A stretch of DNA of 13,641 nt from an uncultured Oscillospiraceae bacterium (GTDB taxonomy: Bacteria; Bacillota; Clostridia; Oscillospirales; Acutalibacteraceae), in the NCBI GenBank assembly GCA_900544515.1, contig UQVI01000028.1, forward strand, positions 1 to 13,641. The letters run 5' to 3'. This document shows positions 7,530 to 13,592 of the stretch, piece by piece (position 1 is the first letter of the stretch; the number at the start of each line of letters is the position of its first letter). Below the pieces are notes generated by a model. The model searched no databases. It was not told where the DNA came from and worked only from the letters and a program-made list of their open reading frames with translations. Made by a program: the position numbers and the translations under genes.

Positions 7530-8239
7530 ATATTTTAAAGTCGGCTCTTTATACTTTTTCCAAATCCTTGTTTCCCAAACGCTGTGAGCTCTGCGGTGAG
7601 GTTATTGAGCTGAATCAGAGTCTGTGTTCACAGTGTAAAAATCCGCCTGTTATCAAACCACCGATATGTGAATATTGCGGTGTTGAAAAGTCAGAGTGCC
7701 GCTGCAAAAAGCATAAAAACGAGTATAAGCAGATCGTTGCTCCTTATTATTATAAGGATTCTATGGTAACGGCAATACACAGATTTAAAAATAATAATAT
7801 GCCTTTTCTTGTAAACAGATTAGGCAGTGATATGTATCGTTGTATCAGTGAAAATTATTCTGATATTCTATTTGATGTGGTTACTTATGTTCCTCTTCGT
7901 GATTTTCACGAAAGGGTGAGGGGCTTTAATCAGTCCGAGCTTCTGGCTGAAAGCATAGCAGAAAAGATGAATTTGCCTGTCCTTCCTATGCTGAAAAAGA
8001 TTCGCTATACAGGTGTTCAGCACAAAAAATCTGCTAAAGAGAGAATTGCCGATACCTTTGGTTCATATGATGTTTTAGATGAATATAAAAATAAGCTGGA
8101 TGGTATGAATATACTTCTGATTGATGATGTCAAAACGACAGGTGCGACTCTCAATGAATGTGCAAAAATGCTTAAAATATATGGCGCCAAGCGTGTTTAC
8201 TGTGCCGCAGCAGCAATCACAAATCATAAACGGCAGTAG
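7526..8239 (+). CDS. comFC: ComFC-like phosphoribosyltransferase-fold protein
   Basis: A 237-residue cytoplasmic protein. The N-terminus is a double zinc ribbon with paired cysteines (Cys20, 23, 34, 37 and Cys48, 51, 58, 60). The rest is a PRTase fold with the family motif RVRGFNQSELLA (130-141) and the PRPP-binding loop LLIDDVKTTGATLN (197-210). ComFC/GntX relatives are needed for efficient natural transformation in several bacteria, acting on internalised single-stranded DNA; the exact biochemical reaction is not settled. Its ATG overlaps the stop of the comEA-like gene (ATGA), so the two are translationally coupled. Last gene of the plus-strand run. Confidence 0.9.
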   Translation: MNILKSALYTFSKSLFPKRCELCGEVIELNQSLCSQCKNPPVIKPPICEYCGVEKSECRCKKHKNEYKQIVAPYYYKDSMVTAIHRFKNNNMPFLVNRLGSDMYRCISENYSDILFDVVTYVPLRDFHERVRGFNQSELLAESIAEKMNLPVLPMLKKIRYTGVQHKKSAKERIADTFGSYDVLDEYKNKLDGMNILLIDDVKTTGATLNECAKMLKIYGAKRVYCAAAAITNHKRQ

Positions 8240-8446
8240 CTGTTGCTCCTGCCGCCGCCATTGGTTAGGTAATGAGAATAAGCAGGGCTATGCTGTTCTA
8301 ATTACCTGTTTATTAAAATTGTGCAATGAATATACCATTGCATACACTGGTTATAACAACCTGATTCATACTATGAAAATAAATTGAAAATGATAAAAAA
8401 CTATTGAAATATTATTAAAATAATGATAATATACTAAAGTCGATAT
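8240..8446. other. Intergenic gap with small inverted repeats
   Basis: No credible gene here. Two inverted repeats stand out. At 8268-8306, GGTAAT and ATTACC enclose AGAA/TTCT and AGCA/TGCT arms around a 6-base loop, interrupted by small mismatches. At 8322-8342, TGCAATG and CATTGCA enclose 7 bases. The first is followed by TGTTTATT and may end the comFC transcript, though it is AT-rich and its tail is weak. The last 60 bases are AT-rich and hold the likely tRNA promoter. Confidence 0.5.
8404..8432 (+). promoter_or_regulatory. Candidate promoter of the tRNA pair
   Basis: TTGAAA (8404-8409) followed after 17 bases by TAATAT (8427-8432), ending 14 bases before tRNA-Leu. The -10 box is imperfect; TATACT at 8430-8435 and GATAAT at 8425-8430 are alternatives with worse spacing. 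Location supports the call, sequence only moderately. Confidence 0.4.
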
Positions 8447-8529
8447 GCGGGTATGGTGGAATTGGCAGACACGCAAGATTTAGGATCTTGTGGGAGACCG
8501 TGCAGGTTCAAGTCCTGTTACCCGCACCA
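8447..8529 (+). tRNA. tRNA-Leu (anticodon UAG)
   Basis: An 83-base cloverleaf including an encoded CCA. Acceptor arms GCGGGTA (8447-8453) and TACCCGC (8519-8525) pair perfectly, discriminator A8526, CCA 8527-8529. Anticodon stem CAAGA/TCTTG encloses TTTAGGA, so the anticodon is UAG (8481-8483). A long variable arm (TGGGAGACCGTG region) fits a class II leucine tRNA. Decodes CUA and probably other CUN codons. Confidence 0.95.
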
Positions 8530-8562
8530 TAAAAAATAATGCATTTGCATTTAATATAGAAT

Positions 8563-8638
8563 CGGGGTGTAGCGCAGGTGGTAGCGCACCAGACTGGGGG
8601 TCTGGGGGCCGCAAGTTCAAGTCTTGTCACTCCGACCA
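8563..8638 (+). tRNA. tRNA-Pro (anticodon GGG)
   Basis: A 76-base cloverleaf with encoded CCA. Acceptor arms CGGGGTG (8563-8569) and CACTCCG (8628-8634) pair with one G-U, discriminator A8635, CCA 8636-8638. Anticodon stem CCAGA/TCTGG encloses CTGGGGG, so the anticodon is GGG (8596-8598). T-arm GTTCAAGTC is normal. It lies 33 bases after tRNA-Leu and is probably transcribed with it. Confidence 0.95.
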
Positions 8639-8644
8639 AACGAG

Positions 8645-8686
8645 AACAATCCGAACATCATCTTTGATGATGTTCGGATTGTTTTT
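8645..8686 (+). terminator. Intrinsic terminator of the tRNA unit
   Basis: A perfect 18-bp stem (8645-8662 with 8666-8683) closed by a TTT loop, with a run of five T at 8682-8686. It begins 6 bases after the tRNA-Pro CCA. On the minus strand the stem is followed only by GTTCTCGTTT, so it should act mainly on plus-strand transcripts, although it also lies right after the stop of the convergent permease gene and may serve both. Confidence 0.92.
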
Positions 8687-8690
8687 ATAA

Positions 8691-10706
8691 TTACTGCTTT
8701 GCATTTATTACTATTGAGTAGTATGCTTTTGAAGTGATTTTATATACTAAAATATAGAATAATGAGAAAGCTGCGAAGCAGGCGAGGGTGACTGATATAA
8801 GGAATTTAAGGTCTGTTATTGCAAACAGAATCAGCATTTTATATATCATCGGAAAAGCGAAACCGAGATGAACGGCGGACATTGCCAGCGGTAAAAAGAA
8901 TACGGTGAGCATCTGTGAATTTATACTCTTTTGTATTTCCTTTTTATTCATTCCTACCTTCTGCATGATTTCAAATCGTGACTGGTCCTCATATCCCTCT
9001 GATATCTGTTTATAGTAAATAATCAGCACTGCTGCAAATATAAATACGATTCCGAGAAGTATACCGAGAAAGAACAGACTGCCGAATATATCATAAAAGC
9101 CTGCACGCTCATCTGCTCTGCTGTGGCAGCGTGCAGTGCCGAGATTATCATTATCATCAACAGCGGAATGTATATTTTCCGAAAGCTGATTGAAAATTGC
9201 AATCTGCTCGTTTTCCTCACATTCAAGATTATAGCCGTAATACTGATGGAAGGTGATGGCTCTGTCACCCTTAGCATCTGCAAGTTTTTCAATGGGCTTT
9301 ATAAAATTGTCAATATCATTTACAACGATATATAGCGATGACATTACATTTGTTCCGTCAACATTATTCGTGATAAATTCAGGAAGAACCTTTTTAACTT
9401 TATAGGTATCCGTATTTTCAATTATAATTTTTGATTCTTTGAATTTCATCTTTTTACTTCTGTATATCATCACTTCATCGTCGGACATTGATTCATGACT
9501 ATCTGTTAATTTATTATAATCTTCAATGCTGATAATAAAAGCGAGCTCACAGTCGGTATAATCATTGTGTGCATTTATTTTATTACCGTCCATTTTTACA
9601 GTGTATTGAACACAGAGATAATCGAGTATATTCTTCGGAGTCTGCTTCGCGTTTTCGGCTGCCTGAAGAGCAGCTTTTTTTGCGAGAGGCTGTGTGTTTT
9701 CAATTTTGTTCATTTCCTGAGATATGGTTTCTACCAGTATATCTCTGGGATAACTGTTGCTGATGCTGTTTTCAGCACCTGTGTATAAGCAGATGGTTGA
9801 TGATAACATAACAAGCACCATAGTACAGAGAATGCATATGGATGCAAGTCCTGCTCCGTTTCGCTTCATACGGTAAATCATGGATGAGGTTGAAACAAAA
9901 TGGTTTGTTTTGTAGTAATAGTTTTTATTCTTCTGCAGTGCTTTGCAGACTGAAACCGAGCCGGCAATGAAAAGCATATAGGTCGAAATAATTACCATAA
10001 TTACTGCAACGAAGAAAAGCAGCAACGCATTCATTGGATCTTTGATGGTAACAGCTATATAGTATGCAAATCCGAGTATTGCAGCACCTAAAACGGCAAG
10101 AAGAATATTTGACTTAGGCGGCTTTTCACCTGCGTTTTCACTCCTGAGCAGTTCAATAGGCTCTGAAAGTCTGATCTGGCGAAGTGTGTTAAGCAGCAGC
10201 AAAAGAAAAATTGCGGCAAAAAGAATAACCGTGAATCCGATTGCATTCCATTCAATGGTGAAGGAATAGTCAGTATCAAGCCTTAAAATATTAACCATTA
10301 CAAGTTCTGCAAATTTTGAAAAGAGAATGCCGAAAAATAAGCCGATTGCAAGGGATATAACGGCGATTGTTATGCTTTCGCATATCAGCACAAGTGCAAG
10401 ATTCGGCTTCCCCATACCGAGTATATTGTAAAGGCCGAATTCCTTTTTTCTCCGTTTGATTAAAAAGGAATTGGTGTAAAACAAAAAGATGAGCGAAAAT
10501 ACACCGATGACAATACAACCTAAATTCAGTATCAGATAAATGAAATTTGCACCTGCCATATTTTCAACTGCTCTGCCTTTGGCAAGGAATGCCATAATAT
10601 AAAACATCATAATCATTCCGGAGCAGGTGAGAATATACGGAGCATAAAGCTTCTTGTTTTTGCGGATAGAATTGATTGCAAGCTGGGGGTAAATACTCAG
10701 TTTCAT
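8691..10706 (-). CDS. bceB: Bce-type ABC transporter permease (FtsX-like, ten helices)
   Basis: A 671-residue permease of the peptide-antibiotic detoxification and sensing family (BceB/VraG type). Hydrophobic segments lie at about 24-43, 55-81, 104-130, 154-173, 200-220, 226-251, 285-307, then after a large loop 541-564, 600-625 and 635-656. The loop of about 230 residues between helices 7 and 8 is the extracellular domain that recognises the peptide or lipid-cycle complex in known members. FtsX-like cores sit at about 60-185 and 545-660. The loop holds four cysteines (365, 386, 496, 527). ATG at 10706 overlaps the ATPase stop (ATGA), so the two are coupled. The ligand cannot be read from sequence; bacitracin or lantibiotic-like peptides are typical for the family. 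The symbol is family-level only. Confidence 0.9.
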   Translation of the reverse strand: MKLSIYPQLAINSIRKNKKLYAPYILTCSGMIMMFYIMAFLAKGRAVENMAGANFIYLILNLGCIVIGVFSLIFLFYTNSFLIKRRKKEFGLYNILGMGKPNLALVLICESITIAVISLAIGLFFGILFSKFAELVMVNILRLDTDYSFTIEWNAIGFTVILFAAIFLLLLLNTLRQIRLSEPIELLRSENAGEKPPKSNILLAVLGAAILGFAYYIAVTIKDPMNALLLFFVAVIMVIISTYMLFIAGSVSVCKALQKNKNYYYKTNHFVSTSSMIYRMKRNGAGLASICILCTMVLVMLSSTICLYTGAENSISNSYPRDILVETISQEMNKIENTQPLAKKAALQAAENAKQTPKNILDYLCVQYTVKMDGNKINAHNDYTDCELAFIISIEDYNKLTDSHESMSDDEVMIYRSKKMKFKESKIIIENTDTYKVKKVLPEFITNNVDGTNVMSSLYIVVNDIDNFIKPIEKLADAKGDRAITFHQYYGYNLECEENEQIAIFNQLSENIHSAVDDNDNLGTARCHSRADERAGFYDIFGSLFFLGILLGIVFIFAAVLIIYYKQISEGYEDQSRFEIMQKVGMNKKEIQKSINSQMLTVFFLPLAMSAVHLGFAFPMIYKMLILFAITDLKFLISVTLACFAAFSLFYILVYKITSKAYYSIVINAKQ

Positions 10707-11467
10707 CTGTTGTCACCGCCTGTTGCAAGTAGTGTGAGTGTATCGGATATTTTCTGATACAGCTGTTCATTTGTACAGTTACCGCGATAAATCTGGTGGA
10801 ATACCTCACCGTCCTTGATGAATAATACTCTTGACGCGTGGCTTGCCGCCTTGACAGAATGTGTAACCATAAGAATGGTCTGTCCGTTTTCATTGATTTC
10901 GCTGAAAAGCCTTAGCAGCTCGTCTGTTGCCTTTGAGTCCAGTGCACCTGTCGGTTCGTCTGCCAATACTAACTTTGGATTTGTGATCAGTGCTCTTGCA
11001 ACGGCGGCTCTCTGCTTTTGTCCGCCTGATACCTCGTACGGATATTTTTTCAATAAATCTGTTATTCCCAGCTGCTTTGCTATGGGCTCAATGCGTTCTT
11101 CCATTTCAGTATGATGCCTGCCTGCAAGGACTAAAGGCAAAAAGATATTATCCTTGAGTGAAAAAGTATCGAGCAGATTAAAATCCTGGAAAACGAAGCC
11201 GAGATTATCACGGCGGAAGGCTGCGATTTTTGACTCCTTGATGTCAGAAAGACTCTGACCGTCAAGATAAACATTGCCGTGTGTAGGCTTATCCAGCGCG
11301 GCCAGGATGTTCAGTAGTGTGGTTTTGCCGCTTCCTGATTCGCCCATAATTGCAACATACTCACCTGAATCCACGCCGAAGCTTACATTCTTCAGTGCCT
11401 CAACCTTGTTTCCGCCCAAGCGTGTTGTGTAAACCTTCTGAAGTGCATTAACCTCTAAGATTCTCAT
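10703..11467 (-). CDS. bceA: Bce-type ABC transporter ATPase
   Basis: A 254-residue cytoplasmic ATPase of the MacB/LolD/BceA class. All motifs are intact: Walker A GESGSGKT (42-49), Q-loop FVFQDFNLL (Gln94), signature VSGGQ (146-150), Walker B LVLADEPTGALD (Asp170, Glu171) and H-loop His203. It powers the adjoining permease. ATG at 11467 follows AAGGAGGA with 7-base spacing. The gene has its own regulated-looking promoter and operator upstream (11517-11592), so it can be induced separately from the kinase and regulator genes. ATGA overlap with the permease. Confidence 0.95.
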   Translation of the reverse strand: MRILEVNALQKVYTTRLGGNKVEALKNVSFGVDSGEYVAIMGESGSGKTTLLNILAALDKPTHGNVYLDGQSLSDIKESKIAAFRRDNLGFVFQDFNLLDTFSLKDNIFLPLVLAGRHHTEMEERIEPIAKQLGITDLLKKYPYEVSGGQKQRAAVARALITNPKLVLADEPTGALDSKATDELLRLFSEINENGQTILMVTHSVKAASHASRVLFIKDGEVFHQIYRGNCTNEQLYQKISDTLTLLATGGDNR

Positions 11468-11483
11468 TTGTGTTCCTCCTTTT

Positions 11484-11506
11484 AGGCAATCGTATTTTCG
11501 TTGCCT
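11484..11506 (-). promoter_or_regulatory. Leader hairpin next to the ATPase gene ribosome binding site
   Basis: On the minus strand AGGCAACG (11506-11499), a 6-base loop, then CGATTGCCT (11492-11484) forms an 8-bp stem with one bulged A. The ribosome binding site AAGGAGGA (about 11481-11474) follows immediately. With the -10 box at 11522-11517 the transcript should start near 11510, so this would be an almost 5'-terminal hairpin. It may protect the mRNA or tune translation; the role is inferred. Confidence 0.5.
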
Positions 11507-11516
11507 TGCTGCAATT

Positions 11517-11525
11517 ATTATAGCA
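11517..11525 (-). promoter_or_regulatory. Extended -10 promoter of the ABC transporter genes
   Basis: The minus strand reads TGCTATAAT, a perfect extended -10 element (TGnTATAAT). No good -35 hexamer is found 17-18 bases upstream (GGCAGC/TGGCAG), which fits a promoter that depends on an activator bound farther upstream, here the BceR-like box at 11577-11592. Confidence 0.7.
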
Positions 11526-11555
11526 AAAAGGGAAAATGCGCTGCCATAGAATCGG

Positions 11556-11561
11556 CTTACA
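11556..11561 (-). promoter_or_regulatory. Second half-site for the BceR-like regulator
   Basis: TGTAAG on the minus strand repeats the right arm of the main operator exactly 21 bp (two helical turns) closer to the promoter. Its left arm is degenerate. It could be a weaker secondary site on the same DNA face; a 6-base match alone could be chance. Confidence 0.35.
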
Positions 11562-11576
11562 TTTCCCTTCGTCTTT

Positions 11577-11592
11577 CTTACACTTTTGTAAG
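11577..11592 (-). promoter_or_regulatory. Operator for the BceR-like response regulator
   Basis: CTTACAAAAGTGTAAG (minus strand) is a perfect inverted repeat with 6-bp arms around 4 bases. It matches every fixed position of the consensus TnACA-N4-TGTAA described for BceR-type regulators. It lies between the kinase stop and the ATPase start, 54 bases upstream of the -10 box, the expected place for an activator of the transporter genes. Confidence 0.75.
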
Positions 11593-11633
11593 TTTGTTTG
11601 TATTATAATGTATTTTTTATATGCTTCATATTT

Positions 11634-12623
11634 TTATTCAACCTCAAGTTTATTCTTTTCAAGGTTGATTTTTATTGTTGTGCCTTCATCTAAAACAGAT
11701 TCAGCCATTATGGTATGTCCGAGATTATTGCATATTCGCTTGCAGAGATACAGTCCTATACCGCTTGCCCTTTTATCACTGCGTCCGTTATAGCCTGTAT
11801 ATCCTTTGTCAAATATTCTGGGAAGATCCTCTTGCGCAATTCCTATACCTGTGTCCTTTATGCATAGTGTTTTACCGTTTTCAAGGTACAGGGATATTGT
11901 GTCTGTGGTCGTATATTTCAGTGCATTGGAGAGCACCTGCTCTATTACAAAGGAAAGCCATTTTTCATCGGTCAGCACAGCAGTGTCTGTTATATTATAA
12001 TCAAGCCTTATTTTCTTTCGTATAAACTGCGGTGCGAATTTTTTAACACAGTCTTTCATAATCAAGTCAAGGCTGTATTTCTGAATCACATAGTCGGTGT
12101 AATTGGAATCCAGACGCAAAAACATCAGTACCATTTCAACATATTGTTCAATGCGTGACAAATCCTCAGCTATACTGCGTGAGAGTTCACTGTCCTCATT
12201 CTGCAGCTTCAGGCTCATTGCGGCAATAGGTGTTTTTATCTGATGTGCCCATACAGTATAGTATTCAACCATTTCAGTGTATTGGATATTATGCTGTGTT
12301 GAACGCTTTTTCTGCTCCTCAAGCAGCAGGTCAATAATCTGCTGATAGTCTGCATCATCAATTGTTTTGATTTCAGGAAAGTATTCCATTAAATCACCTG
12401 AAAGACGCTTGTTGCTTTCAAGTAATTTATGCTTTTTGTATGCCTTTCTGCAGTCAAATATTATAAATACAATGCCAAGTGATATGCAAACGGCAGTGGG
12501 GTAGAGAACCACGCCTGCCGGCATCTTATAAAGCACTAAGGCTGATATGAATATCAAACAGAAAACAAGAAAAACAATGATTATTTTTAATCTGTCTTTT
12601 AAGTATTTGCCGAGAAATTTCAT
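11634..12623 (-). CDS. bceS: Intramembrane-sensing histidine kinase (BceS-like)
   Basis: A 329-residue sensor kinase with two N-terminal helices (about 14-32 and 36-56) joined by only a few residues, so it has no outside sensor domain. This is the hallmark of kinases that receive their signal from a BceAB-type transporter. H-box VWAHQIKTPIAA with His127, N-box Asn233, G1 DTGIG (257-261) and G2 SGIGLYLCKRI (287-297) are all present, so it should be active. ATG at 12623 follows AGAGGA. It lies 18 bases after the response regulator gene and the two are surely co-transcribed. No clear terminator follows it, so some transcripts may read into the transporter genes. Confidence 0.93.
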   Translation of the reverse strand: MKFLGKYLKDRLKIIIVFLVFCLIFISALVLYKMPAGVVLYPTAVCISLGIVFIIFDCRKAYKKHKLLESNKRLSGDLMEYFPEIKTIDDADYQQIIDLLLEEQKKRSTQHNIQYTEMVEYYTVWAHQIKTPIAAMSLKLQNEDSELSRSIAEDLSRIEQYVEMVLMFLRLDSNYTDYVIQKYSLDLIMKDCVKKFAPQFIRKKIRLDYNITDTAVLTDEKWLSFVIEQVLSNALKYTTTDTISLYLENGKTLCIKDTGIGIAQEDLPRIFDKGYTGYNGRSDKRASGIGLYLCKRICNNLGHTIMAESVLDEGTTIKINLEKNKLEVE

Positions 12624-12641
12624 TAAACTGTCCTCTTATAA

Positions 12642-13313
12642 TTATAAAATTGCATATCCCACTTTAATCTTAGTTGTTATAAAATCCGTAAGTCCTGCAC
12701 CGTCAAGTTTCTTTCTGAGTCGGTTAACGTTAACGGTCAGTGTGTTTTCGTCAACAAAGCTGTCAGTTTCCCATAGCCTTTGCATCAGCTTTTCACGGCT
12801 GACGATTTTACCTTTATTTTCCATAAGTGTCAGAAGTATGCGGTATTCGTTTTTTGTCAGGTCAATTTTTTGCTCGCTGAAGGTTAAGGTGTTATCGCCT
12901 GTGTTGAGCATAGCACCGCGATGCTCTAAAATCGGCACAGACGGTGCAAAATCATAGGTGCGTCTGAGCATTGCCTGGATTTTTGCCATAAGAACACCCT
13001 GATCAAAGGGCTTGGCAATAAAATCATCAGCCCCCATATTCATTGCCATAACAATGTTCATATTGTCACCGGCAGATGATATAAATATGATAGGCACCTT
13101 TGACAGCTTGCGTATTTCACTGCACCAGTGATAACCATTGAAAAAAGGCAGAGAAATATCAAGCAAAACAAGATGCGGATTGTATTCGGTGAATTCAGTT
13201 ATAACATCTCGGAAATTGCGTACATATTCAGCCTGTAAATCCCACATCTGAGCCTGCTTTTGAATTGCCTGTGCAATACCAATATCATCTTCTATAATTA
13301 AAATTCTGTACAT
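12642..13313 (-). CDS. bceR: OmpR-family response regulator (BceR-like)
   Basis: A 223-residue two-domain regulator. The receiver domain has the acidic pair Asp9/Asp10, phospho-acceptor Asp52 (LVLLDISLPFFNG), Ser79/Ser80 after FI, and Lys101 (IAKPF). The C-terminal winged-helix (about 128-223; ENTLTVNVNRLRKKLD) is the DNA-binding domain. It is the cognate partner of the downstream kinase and the likely reader of the box at 11577-11592. ATG at 13313 follows AAAGGA with 9-base spacing. First gene of the four-gene module. Confidence 0.95.
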   Translation of the reverse strand: MYRILIIEDDIGIAQAIQKQAQMWDLQAEYVRNFRDVITEFTEYNPHLVLLDISLPFFNGYHWCSEIRKLSKVPIIFISSAGDNMNIVMAMNMGADDFIAKPFDQGVLMAKIQAMLRRTYDFAPSVPILEHRGAMLNTGDNTLTFSEQKIDLTKNEYRILLTLMENKGKIVSREKLMQRLWETDSFVDENTLTVNVNRLRKKLDGAGLTDFITTKIKVGYAIL

Positions 13314-13336
13314 ATCATACTGTCCTTTGTATAAAT

Positions 13337-13348
13337 TCAGATATCTGA
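13337..13348 (-). promoter_or_regulatory. 12-bp palindrome in the response regulator leader
   Basis: TCAGATATCTGA is a perfect palindrome lying just downstream of the predicted transcription start and upstream of the AAAGGA ribosome binding site. It could be an operator or a small leader hairpin. A repeat this short can arise by chance. Confidence 0.3.
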
Positions 13349-13358
13349 CATCGGCATT

Positions 13359-13387
13359 ATTTTATCATAGCAATTTGCTTTTATCAA
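13359..13387 (-). promoter_or_regulatory. Promoter of the response regulator and kinase genes
   Basis: On the minus strand TTGATA (13387-13382), 17 bases, then TAAAAT (13364-13359): a good housekeeping-type promoter. An overlapping TGCTATGAT (13372-13364) could serve as an extended -10 instead. Either gives a leader of roughly 40-45 bases. Confidence 0.6.
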
Positions 13388-13405
13388 TTAAGATAATGTA
13401 AATTT

Positions 13406-13433
13406 AACAAAAAATGAAATTTCATTTTTTGTT
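13406..13433. repeat. Perfect 28-bp palindrome upstream of the response regulator promoter
   Basis: AACAAAAAATGAAA is followed directly by its exact reverse complement, with no spacer. It starts about 18 bases upstream of the -35 box. As DNA it could bind a dimeric regulator; as RNA it would be a weak A/U-rich hairpin with a T-rich tail on the plus strand. No plus-strand gene ends here, so a terminator role has no obvious client. Confidence 0.6.
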
Positions 13434-13449
13434 GTTCCTTTTCAGATAT

Positions 13450-13482
13450 ATGTAAAAGAAAGCTGCTGTTAAACAGCTTTCT
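13450..13482 (-). terminator. Intrinsic terminator after the truncated right-edge gene
   Basis: On the minus strand AGAAAGCTG (13482-13474), an 8-base loop, then CAGCTTTCT (13465-13457), running into TTTTACA (13456-13450). It begins 9 bases after the stop codon at 13492-13494, supporting that the small frame at the edge is the end of a real gene, and it isolates the Bce module from it. Confidence 0.8.
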
Positions 13483-13491
13483 CTGTGCTTA

Positions 13492-13592
13492 TTAATCCAA
13501 TTTTTTTACGGTAAGTGTTGCATTTACGCCGCTGCCAAGAGTTGCTCCTACTGCAAGAAGGGCAGAAAGTGCCATATCAATTACAGCTCCGG
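13492..13592 (-). CDS. C-terminal fragment of an unidentified protein
   Basis: Only 32 residues plus the TAA stop (13494-13492) remain; the rest lies beyond the adapter junction. The visible part has a small-residue, hydrophobic stretch ALSALLAVGATLGSGV and ends NATLTVKKLD. The other two minus-strand frames hit stops at once. The terminator just downstream supports a genuine gene end. The ending loosely recalls the beta-strand tails of collagen-like/TNF-like exosporium proteins, but this is too short to name. Confidence 0.5.

Noticed and set aside
8490..8690. Small plus-strand open frame
   Set aside because: It runs through both tRNA genes and the terminator; it is a non-coding shadow.
9567..9788. 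Plus-strand frames opposite the permease
   Set aside because: They lie within the permease coding region and look like reverse-complement shadows without start signals.
11602..11607. Second TATAAT on the minus strand as the main transporter promoter
   Set aside because: It lies upstream of the regulator box, has no -35 element, and the extended TGCTATAAT at 11525-11517 is better placed.
11593..11633. Terminator between the kinase and the transporter genes
   Set aside because: Only a 5-bp ATATG/CATAT repeat followed by A residues is present, which is not terminator-like on the minus strand.
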